A stretch of DNA of 64,000 nucleotides from Pseudogemmobacter faecipullorum (GTDB lineage Bacteria > Pseudomonadota > Alphaproteobacteria > Rhodobacterales > Rhodobacteraceae): positions 330,884 to 394,883 of the forward strand of contig NZ_JACDXX010000001.1 of NCBI RefSeq assembly GCF_020539525.1, read 5' to 3'. The notes beneath the pieces are model-generated. The model was not told the origin of the DNA, made no database searches, and was given only the letters and a program-made list of their open reading frames with translations. Position numbers and translations under genes: made by a program. Positions 19,669 through 28,706 of this stretch are shown piece after piece. Numbering within the stretch: position 1 is the first letter of the stretch; each line of letters begins with the position of its first letter.

Positions 19669-21714
19669 TCAGGCTGTTTCAAAAGCCTCGTCAACCAGGC
19701 CGACCAGATCCATCATGATCCGGTTCAGCTCGAAATCCTTCGGGGTATAGACCGCAGCCACTCCGAATTTCTCCAGCTGCAGCGCATCCTCTTCGGGGAT
19801 GATCCCGCCCACGACGAGCGGAATGCCACCGAGGCCCGCCAGTTTCATCTGGCGCAACACCTCCTCAACCAGCGGCAGATGGCTGCCCGAGAGGATGGAG
19901 AGGCCGACTACATGCACATTCTTCTTGGCCGCCGCATCGACGATTTCCGATGGCGTCAGACGGATCCCCTCATAGGTAATCTCCATGCCGCAGTCGCGGG
20001 CCCGGCTGGCAATCTGCTCGGCGCCGTTCGAATGGCCATCGAGGCCGGGCTTTGCCACCAGGAATTTCAGCGGGCGTCCCAGCCGGGCCGAAAGCTCCTG
20101 CACCGCCTCGCGGATCGGCTCCAGCCCTTCGGTGCGGTTTGACGGGAAGCGCGACACCCCGGTCGGGCCGCGGTACTGGCCGAAGGCCTTGCGCACCGTC
20201 TCGCCCCATTCGCCGGTGGTCGCTCCGGCTTTCGCGGCCCGGATCGAGGGCGGCATGATATTGCCGCCGCTCGCCGCCGCCTCGGCCAGCTCGGCCAGAG
20301 CTGCCGTAACCGCCGCCTCATTGCGGGCCTCGCGCCAGGCGCGCAGGCGCAGCAGCTGATCGGCCTCGGCCGCCTCATCCACCACCATGATCGCGCCATC
20401 GCCGGTGGTCAGCGGCGAAGGCTCGGTCTCGCGCCAGCGATTGACCCCGACCACCACCGTCTCTTTCGCCTCAATCTTCGCGATACGCTCGGAATTGGCC
20501 TCAACCAGCCGCGATTTCATATATTCAATCGCCGCCACCGCGCCGCCCATGGCATCGATCTGCGCCAGCTCGTCGCGCGCGCCCTGTTTCAGCGCCGCAA
20601 CCTTGCGCTCAATCGCCGGATTGCCGTCAAACAGGTCATCATATTCCAGCAGATCCGTCTCATAGGCGAGGATCTGCTGCATCCGGAGCGACCATTGCTG
20701 ATCCCAGGGACGCGGCAGGCCAAGCGCCTCATTCCAGGCCGGCAGCTGCACCGCGCGCGCGCGCGCCTTTTTCGACAGCGTTACCGCCAGCATCTCAATC
20801 AGGATGCGGTAGACGTTATTTTCGGGCTGCGGCTCGGTCAGGCCAAGGCTGTTCACCTGCACGCCGTAGCGGAAGCGGGCATATTTCTCATCGGTGATGC
20901 CATAGCGCTCGCGGCAGATCTCTTCCCAGAGATCGACAAAGGCGCGCATCTTGCACAGCTCGGTGACAAAGCGGATGCCGGCATTCACGAAGAACGAGAT
21001 CCGCCCGACCATTTTCGGGAAATCCGCCTCAGGCACCTTGCCCTTCAGATCGTCGAGCACCGCCACGGCAGTGGCCAGCGCGAAGGCCAGCTCCTGCTCG
21101 GGCGTCGCGCCTGCCTCCTGCAGATGGTAGGAGCAGACATTCATCGGGTTCCATTTCGGCAGGTTCTGCCCGGTCCAGGCGGCGACATCGGTGATCAGCC
21201 GCAGCGAGGGTTTCGGCGGGCAGATATAGGTGCCGCGCGAGAGATATTCCTTGATGATGTCATTCTGCACCGTGCCCTGAAGCTGGTGCAGATCCGCGCC
21301 CTGCTCTTCCGCCACCGCGACATAAAGCGCCAGCAGCCAGGGGGCCGTGGCATTGATCGTCATCGAGGTATTCATCTGCTCGAGCGGGATCTGATCGAAC
21401 AGAGCCCGCATATCGCCTAAATGGCAGACCGGCACGCCAACCTTGCCCACTTCACCGCGCGACAGCTCATGGTCGCTGTCATAGCCGGTCTGGGTCGGCA
21501 GATCGAAAGCAACTGAGAGCCCGGTCTGGCCTTTGGCCAGATTGCCGCGATAGAGCGCGTTGGAGGCTGCCGCGGTGGAATGCCCGGCATAGGTGCGAAA
21601 CAGCCAGGGCTTATCCTTCACCGGCGCCTCCCCCGGCGCCCCGGCCAGCGGCACGGCTGCCCCGGGGGGCGTGGTCTCGTTCAGGGCGGGGCTGGCAGAA
21701 ACAGGCTGGGGCAT
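19669..21714 (-). CDS. ecm: Ethylmalonyl-CoA mutase, coenzyme B12-dependent
   Basis: This is a 681-residue adenosylcobalamin-dependent acyl-CoA mutase converting (2R)-ethylmalonyl-CoA to methylsuccinyl-CoA in the ethylmalonyl-CoA pathway. The catalytic TIM barrel has LSVAFDLPTQTGYDSDH and MNTSMTINATAPWLLALY. The C-terminal B12 domain carries the base-off motif DGHSNGAEQIA followed by VVGLSILSGSH and VVGGIIPEED. Methylmalonyl-CoA mutase is the main alternative. The single-chain length, the shortened N-terminus and the presence of mcl2 and mch in the window favour Ecm. Its partner ccr is not in the window. Confidence 0.88.
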   Translation of the reverse strand: MPQPVSASPALNETTPPGAAVPLAGAPGEAPVKDKPWLFRTYAGHSTAAASNALYRGNLAKGQTGLSVAFDLPTQTGYDSDHELSRGEVGKVGVPVCHLGDMRALFDQIPLEQMNTSMTINATAPWLLALYVAVAEEQGADLHQLQGTVQNDIIKEYLSRGTYICPPKPSLRLITDVAAWTGQNLPKWNPMNVCSYHLQEAGATPEQELAFALATAVAVLDDLKGKVPEADFPKMVGRISFFVNAGIRFVTELCKMRAFVDLWEEICRERYGITDEKYARFRYGVQVNSLGLTEPQPENNVYRILIEMLAVTLSKKARARAVQLPAWNEALGLPRPWDQQWSLRMQQILAYETDLLEYDDLFDGNPAIERKVAALKQGARDELAQIDAMGGAVAAIEYMKSRLVEANSERIAKIEAKETVVVGVNRWRETEPSPLTTGDGAIMVVDEAAEADQLLRLRAWREARNEAAVTAALAELAEAAASGGNIMPPSIRAAKAGATTGEWGETVRKAFGQYRGPTGVSRFPSNRTEGLEPIREAVQELSARLGRPLKFLVAKPGLDGHSNGAEQIASRARDCGMEITYEGIRLTPSEIVDAAAKKNVHVVGLSILSGSHLPLVEEVLRQMKLAGLGGIPLVVGGIIPEEDALQLEKFGVAAVYTPKDFELNRIMMDLVGLVDEAFETA

Positions 21715-21936
21715 TGGGTCTCGTCACTTCCGTCAGGTGCGCAAGATTGTGTCTTATGTTATGTTCTATGGATTATTTAATATCCCTGTCAATCGCCGCG
21801 TTGCGGCATTTCCGCCGCGAATGCACGGCTTCTGGCGCAGTCTGGCACAGCCTGCTGCGGCTCGGCTCTGGTCTGGCCGGGCTATTCCCCCTAAAGCGTC
21901 GGCCAGACGCATTTTACTGCCCGATCCGGAGGCCGC

Positions 21937-22812
21937 ATGTTCACCGTCACCCTGCTCAGCAATCCCGAGACCCCGAACCTTGAGCGCGAAACGGCAGAAA
22001 CGCTGCGCAATGCCTGGGGCGGCGGCCCTGTCACCTGGCTCAGTCCCGGCGTGGCGGCAGAATTCGCGGTTGCGAGCCAGCCCGATAATTTCTGGCAGGT
22101 CTGGGAGGATCTGCAGGCACTGCAGCTCGATCTGGCGATCCAGCCGGCCGCGGGGCGCAAAAAGCGCCTGCTGATCGCCGATATGGACAGCACGATGATT
22201 CGCCAGGAATGTATCGACGAGCTGGCCGATGAGGCGGGTGTCGGGGCCTATGTCGCCTCGATCACCGCGCGGGCGATGAATGGCGAGCTGGATTTCGACG
22301 CTGCCCTGCGCGAGCGGGTGGGCCTGCTGAAAGACCTGCCGGAAGCGGTGATCGCGCGGGTGATTGAGACCCGTATCACCCTGATGCCGGGCGGGCCGCA
22401 GCTGCTGGCCACGATGAAAGCCGATGGCGCCTATACCGCGCTGGTCTCGGGCGGGTTCACGGCTTTCACCTCGGCCATTGCGGCAAAGCTGGGCTTTGAC
22501 GAGAATCGCGCCAATACCCTGCTGGCGGCAGAGGGCAAACTGACCGGCGCGGTTGGCCTGCCGATCCTTGGCAAAGAGGCCAAGGTCGAGGCGCTGAATG
22601 ACATCACCGCCCGGCTCGGCCTCAGCCCCGAGGATGCGATTGCAGTGGGCGATGGCGCGAATGATCTGCCGATGCTGCAGGCCGCCGGAACCGGGGTGGC
22701 CCTGCATGCCAAGCCCCGCGTCCAGGCCGGGGCCAGGATCCGCATCAACCATGCCGATCTGACCGCGCTGCTCTATCTGCAGGGATATTCCCGCGACGCT
22801 TTCGCCCTGTAA
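21937..22812 (+). CDS. serB: Phosphoserine phosphatase
   Basis: This is a 291-residue HAD-family enzyme that releases serine from phosphoserine in serine biosynthesis. HAD motif I is LLIADMDSTMIRQECIDELAD, with the nucleophile and acid/base aspartates. Motif II is ALVSGGFTAFTSAIA and motif III is GDGANDLPMLQAAGTGVALHAKP. The N-terminal ~75 residues form the usual regulatory region. It is divergent from ecm and shares a 222-base intergenic region with it, which contains an A/T-rich stretch that could hold promoters. Confidence 0.95.
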   Translation: MFTVTLLSNPETPNLERETAETLRNAWGGGPVTWLSPGVAAEFAVASQPDNFWQVWEDLQALQLDLAIQPAAGRKKRLLIADMDSTMIRQECIDELADEAGVGAYVASITARAMNGELDFDAALRERVGLLKDLPEAVIARVIETRITLMPGGPQLLATMKADGAYTALVSGGFTAFTSAIAAKLGFDENRANTLLAAEGKLTGAVGLPILGKEAKVEALNDITARLGLSPEDAIAVGDGANDLPMLQAAGTGVALHAKPRVQAGARIRINHADLTALLYLQGYSRDAFAL

Positions 22813-22830
22813 TCGCGGGATCGTCACAAG

Positions 22831-23595
22831 ATGTTTGAGATCGCCACCGAACTGGCCCTGATGCTGATGCTGGCTGCGTTTTTCGCAGGAATGATCGATG
22901 CCATTGCCGGGGGCGGCGGGCTGATTGCCATGCCTGCCCTGCTGCTCGCCGGCCTCTCGCCAATCGAAACCCTTGCCACCAATAAGCTGCAGAGCAGCTT
23001 TGGCGCGGCCACGGCGACCTGGGCCTATGCCCGCGCCGGCCATGTCCGCCCGCGCGAGCAGCTGGGCATGGCGCTGATCTCGGCCTGCGCCGGGGCGGCG
23101 GGGGCGATGGTCGCGCATCTGATGCCCGATGCCATGCTGCGCATCGTCATGCCGGGGGTGCTGATCGCAGTGGCGGCCTTCTTTGCCTTGCGCAGGGGCC
23201 TCAGCGATCAGGACCGCATCCAGCGGATGAAACCGGCGGTTTTCGCCTTTACCATGGTGCCGGCGATTGCCGCCTATGACGGTTTCTTCGGCCCGGGCAC
23301 CGGCAGTTTCTTCATGACCGCCTTCATCCTGCTGGCGGGATATGGCGTGCTGAAAGCCACCGCCCATACCAAACTGCTGAATTTTGCCTCTAACCTCGGC
23401 TCGCTTTGCGTCTTTATCCCCGCGGGTGGCGTGCTCTGGGCGGTCGGCCTCAGCATGGCCGTGGCGCAGACCTGTGGCGCGATGATTGGCGCGAAACTGG
23501 CAATGCGTGTCGGGGCCGGGCTGATCCGGCCGCTGCTGATCGTCACCTCCTCGGCGATGGCCGCGCGGCTGATCTGGCAGAATATCATGGGCTGA
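22831..23595 (+). CDS. TSUP family membrane permease, YfcA-like
   Basis: The 254-residue protein has eight hydrophobic segments and the family repeats AFFAGMIDAIAGGGGLIAMPALLLAG near the start and PAIAAYDGFFGPGTGSFFMT in the middle. These are typical of the YfcA subgroup of the TauE/SafE family. It begins 18 bases after serB, so they may be co-transcribed. It is not close in sequence to the TSUP gene at 6828. The substrate is unknown. Confidence 0.85.
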   Translation: MFEIATELALMLMLAAFFAGMIDAIAGGGGLIAMPALLLAGLSPIETLATNKLQSSFGAATATWAYARAGHVRPREQLGMALISACAGAAGAMVAHLMPDAMLRIVMPGVLIAVAAFFALRRGLSDQDRIQRMKPAVFAFTMVPAIAAYDGFFGPGTGSFFMTAFILLAGYGVLKATAHTKLLNFASNLGSLCVFIPAGGVLWAVGLSMAVAQTCGAMIGAKLAMRVGAGLIRPLLIVTSSAMAARLIWQNIMG

Positions 23596-23622
23596 GCCCT
23601 GGCCCCCTGTTTAGGCAGCGCA

Positions 23623-23653
23623 AGCCTCCGGGGGGATATTTCAGGACAGATGC
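23623..23653. repeat. Partial copy of the intergenic repeat
   Basis: GCCTCCGGGGGGATATTTCAGGACAGATG matches the central part of the repeats at 4640 and 16597. The left GC-hairpin is degenerate here and no right end is present. It lies just before a strong terminator. Confidence 0.6.
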
Positions 23654-23658
23654 AAGGT

Positions 23659-23686
23659 AAAAGGCGGCCCCGGGGCCGCCTTTTTT
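23659..23686. terminator. Intrinsic terminator between convergent genes
   Basis: AAAAGGCGGCCCC pairs with GGGGCCGCCTTTTTT, a strong GC stem with a T-run on both strands. It serves the plus-strand permease at 22831 and the minus-strand lipoprotein at 23706. Confidence 0.9.
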
Positions 23687-23705
23687 CATTCCGCCCGACG
23701 GATTT

Positions 23706-24113
23706 TCACTCGGGATAGAGAGCCTGGCACTGCTTCACCACGGATTGCGCCTGGCGCGAAAGCTCGCGCTGTTTGACCAGCAGCTGATCGAGCTTCTTCG
23801 CTTCGAGCGACAGATCAATGCTCTGCGGCCGGGTGCGGGTCTCGGTGTCCCAGCTGCGGCAGGTGGTCGAGACCGGGCGCGGCGTCGGATCTTCTTTGGT
23901 GCCGGGGACATAGCGGATGCAGGGCTGCCAGTCGGGGACGGTGACGGTGTAGCGCTCCAGCGCATAGCCCCGGTTGAGATTGCCCCGGCTCTCTGCAATC
24001 AGCCGCTCAACCGTCCGCAGATCTTCAGTATTGCGCCGGATGCACTGCTCCTGGGGCGTGCCACAGGCGGCCAGAACCGACAGGATTGAGAGGGCCAGAA
24101 AGGGTTTCTTCAT
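23706..24113 (-). CDS. Lipoprotein of unknown function
   Basis: The 135-residue protein starts MKKPFLALSILSVLAACGTP with lipobox LAAC. The mature part has a short acidic helix (LRTVERLIAESRG), a beta-like middle with two cysteines (WQPCIRYVPG, TTCRSWDTE) and a C-terminal coiled-coil-like helix (SLEAKKLDQLLVKQRELSRQ). The ATG at 24113 is chosen because it opens the lipoprotein signal. The longer frame upstream does not. I do not recognise a family. It is divergent from hemF. Confidence 0.75.
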   Translation of the reverse strand: MKKPFLALSILSVLAACGTPQEQCIRRNTEDLRTVERLIAESRGNLNRGYALERYTVTVPDWQPCIRYVPGTKEDPTPRPVSTTCRSWDTETRTRPQSIDLSLEAKKLDQLLVKQRELSRQAQSVVKQCQALYPE

Positions 24114-24212
24114 CTTATTCGTCCCGGGCGAGGCAGCCGGTCGCACTGCCTGAGGGTTGGAGGCGGAAGCTGGCAATGCTAGTCAGGAGCGGGCCGCCGG
24201 ATGGGGTAGAGA

Positions 24213-25082
24213 ATGAGCAGCGATTTCGAAGAATACAAGTCTGAGGCTTCGGCCTGGTTCCGCAACCTGCGCGACCGGATCGTTGCCGCCTTTGAGGATC
24301 TTGAGGATCGCAGCCCGGGCGAGGGCCCGGCCGGACGGTTTGAGGTCACCCCCACCGAACGCGATGAGGGGCGTGGCGGCGGCGGCATCATGTCGGTGAT
24401 GCGCGGCGGGCGGGTGTTTGAGAAGGTCGGTGTGAACTGGTCGGCGGTGCATGGCACGCTGGCACCGCGCGCGCAAAAGGCCATGGCGGCGCGGGGCGTG
24501 CCCGGTATGGAGGCCGATCCGCGCTTCTGGGCCTCGGGCATCAGCCTCGTCGCGCATATGCAGAACCCGCATTGCCCGGCGGTGCATATGAACACCCGCA
24601 TGTTCTGGACCCCCAATGCCTGGTGGTTCGGCGGCGGGGCGGATCTCAACCCCTGCCTGGAATATGCCGAAGACACCGCGCATTTCCACGCCGGGATGCA
24701 GCGCGCCTGCGATGCCCATGATCCGGCCTATTACCCGCGCTTCAAGGAATGGGCGGATGAGTATTTCTTCATCCCGCATCGCGGCCGGGCGCGCGGCGTC
24801 GGAGGCATCTTCTATGATGATCTGAACACCGGCGACTGGGCGGCGGATTTCGCTTTTACCAAAGCCGTCGGCGCGGCCTTCCTGCCCGCCTTCCTGCCGG
24901 TGACCGAAAAGCATATCGGCCAGGCCTGGGGCGAAGCCGAGCGCGAGGCGCAGCTGGTGCATCGCGGGCTCTATGCGGAATATAACCTGGTCTATGACCG
25001 GGGCACGAAATTCGGCCTCGAGACTGGCCATGATGCCAATGCGGTGCTGATGTCACTGCCCCCTGTCGCGAAATGGATCTGA
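24213..25082 (+). CDS. hemF: Oxygen-dependent coproporphyrinogen III oxidase
   Basis: The 289-residue enzyme decarboxylates coproporphyrinogen III to protoporphyrinogen IX using oxygen in heme synthesis. Characteristic regions are GGGGIMSVMRGGRVFEKVGVN, HMNTRMFW, WWFGGGADLNPCLEY, GVGGIFYDDLNTGDWAADF and YNLVYDRGTKFGLETG. The ATG at 24213 follows GGGGTAGAG. It covers the full family length. A small hypothetical gene follows after three bases. Confidence 0.96.
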   Translation: MSSDFEEYKSEASAWFRNLRDRIVAAFEDLEDRSPGEGPAGRFEVTPTERDEGRGGGGIMSVMRGGRVFEKVGVNWSAVHGTLAPRAQKAMAARGVPGMEADPRFWASGISLVAHMQNPHCPAVHMNTRMFWTPNAWWFGGGADLNPCLEYAEDTAHFHAGMQRACDAHDPAYYPRFKEWADEYFFIPHRGRARGVGGIFYDDLNTGDWAADFAFTKAVGAAFLPAFLPVTEKHIGQAWGEAEREAQLVHRGLYAEYNLVYDRGTKFGLETGHDANAVLMSLPPVAKWI

Positions 25083-25085
25083 GCC

Positions 25086-25439
25086 ATGGATGAGCTGACA
25101 ATCAGAGCGCTTTACGCCTCGGTGGTAGAGGATGAGGGCACGATCTTCATCGGCTTTGCCGAGGGTGAGGATGAGACCGAGCCCTATGTGCTGATCCGCC
25201 AGGAGGGCGCAGGGGCGCCGATCTGGTTCGAGGTGGCCGATGAAAGCCTTGGCGCCGAGGAGGCGGTGGAAAAGGTGGTTTTGGGCGAGAAGGGTCTGAC
25301 CTTCGTGATCGCCGCCGATAAAATCGCCAAAATCGGTGGCGCAGCCGAGGTTCCGGTGCAGATCGGCCCGGCGACCGAGGATGCGGATCAGGCGATTGAA
25401 GCGCTGCGCGACATGTTCGGCACCCGCTTCGAGGGCTGA
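25086..25439 (+). CDS. Small acidic protein of unknown function
   Basis: This 117-residue, very acidic soluble protein starts MDELTIRALYASVVEDEGTI and contains the segment GEDETEPYVLIRQEG and a C-terminal helix (DQAIEALRDMFGTRFEG). It contains no cysteine, no signal and no membrane segment. It begins three bases after hemF, so it is co-transcribed with it, but nothing in the sequence ties it to heme synthesis. I do not recognise the family. Confidence 0.7.
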   Translation: MDELTIRALYASVVEDEGTIFIGFAEGEDETEPYVLIRQEGAGAPIWFEVADESLGAEEAVEKVVLGEKGLTFVIAADKIAKIGGAAEVPVQIGPATEDADQAIEALRDMFGTRFEG

Positions 25440-25493
25440 GCCCTCAACCGCTGCTGAACCGGCTTCAGGCGATAATTTCACGTGAAATCAAAG

Positions 25494-25520
25494 CGGCCGC
25501 GCAGGATCTCTGCGCGGCCG
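25494..25520. terminator. Hairpin between convergent genes
   Basis: CGGCCGCGCA and TGCGCGGCCG form a perfect 10-bp stem around a seven-base loop between the 25086 gene and ilvD. Only a weak T-rich tail (TCTGTTTG) follows on the plus strand. Confidence 0.65.
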
Positions 25521-25554
25521 TCTGTTTGTGGCTGTCAGTACTGGCCTGCCGGGC

Positions 25555-27393
25555 TTATTCCGGCAGGATCCGCACTGCGCCTTTATCTGCCGAGGAGGCG
25601 AAGGCGGCATAGGCCTTCAGCGCCGTCGTCACATTGCGCTTGCGCGGGGCGGCAGGTTTCCAGCCCAGCTTGTCCTGCTCGGCGCGGCGCTGTGCCAGTT
25701 CGGCCTCTGGCACGGCGAGGGTGATCGAACGGTTCGGAATATCGATCTCGATCCGGTCGCCATCCCGCACAAGACCGATGGTGCCGCCCGCTGCTGCCTC
25801 GGGCGAGGCATGACCGATCGACAGGCCCGAAGTGCCGCCCGAGAAGCGGCCATCGGTGATCAGCGCACAGGCTTTGCCGAGGCCGCGCGATTTCAGATAG
25901 GAGGTCGGGTAGAGCATTTCCTGCATCCCCGGCCCGCCTTTCGGCCCTTCATAGCGGATCACCACCACATCGCCGGCCTGAACCTGTTTGTTCAGAATGC
26001 CCAGAACCGCATCATCCTGGCTTTCAAAGACCACAGCCTTGCCGGTGAATTTCAGGATCGATTCATCGACGCCTGCGGTTTTCACGATGCAGCCGTCGAG
26101 CGCGATATTGCCCTTCAGGATCGCCAGACCGCCCTCTTTCGAGAAAGCATGTTCAGCCGAGCGGATCACGCCCTTCTCACGGTCGGTATCCAGATCCGGC
26201 CAGAGCGAGGCCTGGCTGAAGGCCACCTGGGTCGGCACACCACCCGGCGCGGCGAGGAACAGCTCACGCGCCTCGGGATTGTTGGATTTCGCAATATCCC
26301 ACTGGTCGATGGCCGCGCCGATGCTCGGCGCATGCACGGTCGGGCTGTTGCGATCAATCAGCCCGGCGCGGTCCAGCTCGCCCAGGAGCGCCATGATACC
26401 CCCGGCGCGGTGCACATCCTCCATATGCACCCCGGCGATATTCGGGGCGACTTTGCACAGGCAGGGCACTTTGCGCGACAAAGCGTCGATATCATCCATG
26501 TCGAAATCGATGCCGCCCTCATGCGCGATGGCAAGCAGGTGCAGCACGGTATTGGTCGAACCGCCCATAGCGATATCGAGCGCCATGGCATTGTCGAAAG
26601 CGGCGCGGTTGGCGACCGAGCGCGGCAGGACCGAGGCATCATCCTGCTCGTACCAGCGACGCGCCAGATCAACGATCCGCTTGCCCGACTGCAGGAACAG
26701 CCCCTTGCGGAAGGCATGGGTGGCAAGCGTCGAGCCATTGCCCGGCAGCGCGAGGCCAAGCGCCTCGGCAAGGCAGTTCATCGAATTGGCGGTGAACATG
26801 CCCGAGCAGGAGCCACAGGTCGGGCAGGCGGCCTGTTCAATCGCCGAGACATCGGCATCCGACATATTCTCATTCGCGGCGGCGACCATGGCATCCACCA
26901 GATCAAGCTTGACCACACGGCCATCGCCGAGCGTCGCCTTACCGGCCTCCATCGGCCCGCCCGAGACGAAGATCGCCGGGATATTGAGGCGCATCGCGGC
27001 CATCAGCATGCCAGGGGTGATCTTATCGCAGTTCGAGATACAGACCATGGCATCGGCGCAATGGGCATTAACCATATATTCGACGCTGTCGGCGATCACT
27101 TCGCGCGAGGGCAGCGAATAGAGCATACCGTCATGGCCCATAGCGATGCCGTCATCGACCGCGATGGTGTTGAATTCCTTGGCGACACCGCCTGCGGCCT
27201 CAACCTCACGCGCCACCATCTGACCGAGATCTTTCAGATGGACATGGCCCGGCACGAACTGGGTGAAGGAGTTCACAATCGCGATGATCGGCTTTCCGAA
27301 ATCGCTGTCCTTCATGCCGGTTGCACGCCAGAGGCCACGGGCCCCTGCCATGTTACGGCCATGCGTGGTGGTGCGGGAACGATAGGCAGGCAT
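25555..27393 (-). CDS. ilvD: Dihydroxy-acid dehydratase
   Basis: The 612-residue iron-sulfur enzyme makes the 2-keto acids of valine, leucine and isoleucine synthesis. Cluster ligands are visible in [17 protein letters not shown] and [24 protein letters not shown]. Other family stretches are [23 protein letters not shown] at the start and [20 protein letters not shown] near the end. The length matches the E. coli type. It is transcribed toward the hemF unit and has a long gene-free region upstream. Confidence 0.97.
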   Translation of the reverse strand: MPAYRSRTTTHGRNMAGARGLWRATGMKDSDFGKPIIAIVNSFTQFVPGHVHLKDLGQMVAREVEAAGGVAKEFNTIAVDDGIAMGHDGMLYSLPSREVIADSVEYMVNAHCADAMVCISNCDKITPGMLMAAMRLNIPAIFVSGGPMEAGKATLGDGRVVKLDLVDAMVAAANENMSDADVSAIEQAACPTCGSCSGMFTANSMNCLAEALGLALPGNGSTLATHAFRKGLFLQSGKRIVDLARRWYEQDDASVLPRSVANRAAFDNAMALDIAMGGSTNTVLHLLAIAHEGGIDFDMDDIDALSRKVPCLCKVAPNIAGVHMEDVHRAGGIMALLGELDRAGLIDRNSPTVHAPSIGAAIDQWDIAKSNNPEARELFLAAPGGVPTQVAFSQASLWPDLDTDREKGVIRSAEHAFSKEGGLAILKGNIALDGCIVKTAGVDESILKFTGKAVVFESQDDAVLGILNKQVQAGDVVVIRYEGPKGGPGMQEMLYPTSYLKSRGLGKACALITDGRFSGGTSGLSIGHASPEAAAGGTIGLVRDGDRIEIDIPNRSITLAVPEAELAQRRAEQDKLGWKPAAPRKRNVTTALKAYAAFASSADKGAVRILPE

Positions 27394-28184
27394 GGTGTGA
27401 CCCTCGGGCTTGGCGATCCCCGCGCCCCGTGACCGGCCGCAGGATCTGGATCTGGCTGGAGCGGCCCTGCGCGCAATATTATTGCGTCATGGCCGTGAAT
27501 TCAGGGCTGTGGAGAATACTCCGAAGCCAGACATTCCCTAATGATGCGCGCCTGCGGTTTCAACCGGAATACGTGGAACGAGCCTGATTCGCGCACAATT
27601 CTGCGGCATGACCAGGCTTTGCTTTCGCGACCGGCGCAAAAAATGTTAGCGCAATCACCTGATCTCAGTCACTTAGCGCCCGAAGGGGTTCCTGCCCCTC
27701 CCTGGAACTGGGGATCCCTGGTTATTGGGAATAGAACCCTAAAGAAAATAAGCGTTTACTGAGAACGCGGACCATTTGATGATTGCCCCCCTTGCGAGTG
27801 ACGGTCCGCACTTTTTACGACGAACTCATGTTGAGTTCACAGGTTCCGAGTTTTGCAAAAGCAAGAATTAACCCTGTTTTTTCTGCCTGTTGCGTTGCCT
27901 GTTCTGCTTCGGCCTGTCGGCAGTGTTGCCCGAGGCAGGCTCTGTGTCCTGCGTGTCCTGCAGCTTTTGTAAACATTTAATCAGTTTTGCAGTCAGGCCT
28001 GTGAAGATGCAGTCCGGTTGTCTTTCGAGAGTTGCCCATTTTCTGCCTGTGACTGTTCTCCCGGCTTTCTGAAGCTGCGACGGTAACGAGTTGGACGAAG
28101 CGGATGTCGCCCCGGAAACCGGGTGCGCATTCCGCTTCTTCGACGTTTGGACGGTCCGGTTTTTTTCATATTCAGGAGAGTTCC
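27394..28184. other. Gene-free region of ~790 bases with repeated GCCTGT and a bulged hairpin
   Basis: No convincing coding sequence is seen. The region is less GC-rich around 27700-27990. GCCTGT recurs at 27885, 27897 and 27912 and again near 27996 and 28043. GCCTGTCGG (27912) can pair with CCGAGGCAGGC (27930) as a bulged hairpin. It may carry divergent promoters for ilvD and the sensor operon, or a small RNA, but nothing identifies one. Confidence 0.4.
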
Positions 28185-28706
28185 ATGCCCACCCCACTCT
28201 ACCCTGAGACGATCAGAAGACGACAGTTTCTGGGCGGAGGAGCGGCCATCCTGCTCAGCCTGCCAGCGGTCCGCGCCCGGGCGGACAGCCGCCAGATCAT
28301 CCTGAAAATCACCTACAGCACCGGCAAGAGCCTTGCCCTCAGTGACGCGGATCTCGCCGCATTGCCCTGGCATAATCTGCGCACCCATACTTTCTGGACC
28401 GACGGCGTACAGGAATTCCGCGGCCCCAGCCTGCGCGATGTCATGGCGCTTGGCACTGAGGCCGAAACCTTGCGCGGTAAAACATTTCGCATGAAAGCGC
28501 TGAATGAGTTTTCTGTCGAAGTGCCGGCGGATGATATGTTTGACAGCAATCCGCTGCTCGCCCGGGAAATGAACGGCAGGCCGATGCAGGTGCGCGATAA
28601 GGGGCCGCTCTGGCTGGTCTATCCCCGCGATGACAGGCCCGATCTGCAAAATCCGGTCTATGACGACAGATGGATCTGGCAACTTAACGATATCAAAGTC
28701 CTGTGA
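28185..28706 (+). CDS. Tat-exported molybdopterin-binding-fold protein lacking cysteine
   Basis: The 173-residue protein starts with a twin-arginine signal, IRRRQFLGGGAAILLSLPAV, so it is probably exported folded. The mature domain fits the oxidoreductase molybdopterin-binding (sulfite-oxidase-like) fold: LRTHTFWTDGVQEFRGPSLRDVM, ALNEFSVEVPADDMF and GPLWLVYPRDDRP. The whole protein contains no cysteine, so the usual Mo-ligating Cys is absent. Its stop overlaps the start of a sensor kinase (TGATG). It is probably a binding or sensing protein and not an enzyme. The ATG at 28185 follows CAGGAGAG. Confidence 0.75.
   Translation: MPTPLYPETIRRRQFLGGGAAILLSLPAVRARADSRQIILKITYSTGKSLALSDADLAALPWHNLRTHTFWTDGVQEFRGPSLRDVMALGTEAETLRGKTFRMKALNEFSVEVPADDMFDSNPLLAREMNGRPMQVRDKGPLWLVYPRDDRPDLQNPVYDDRWIWQLNDIKVL

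Noticed and set aside
25528..27432. 634-codon open frame opposite ilvD
   Set aside because: The minus frame encodes full-length IlvD; the plus frame has Arg/His/Gln-rich shadow composition.
27541..28072. Short frames in the gap upstream of the molybdopterin-fold gene
   Set aside because: No ribosome-binding site, signal or recognisable protein features; likely chance.
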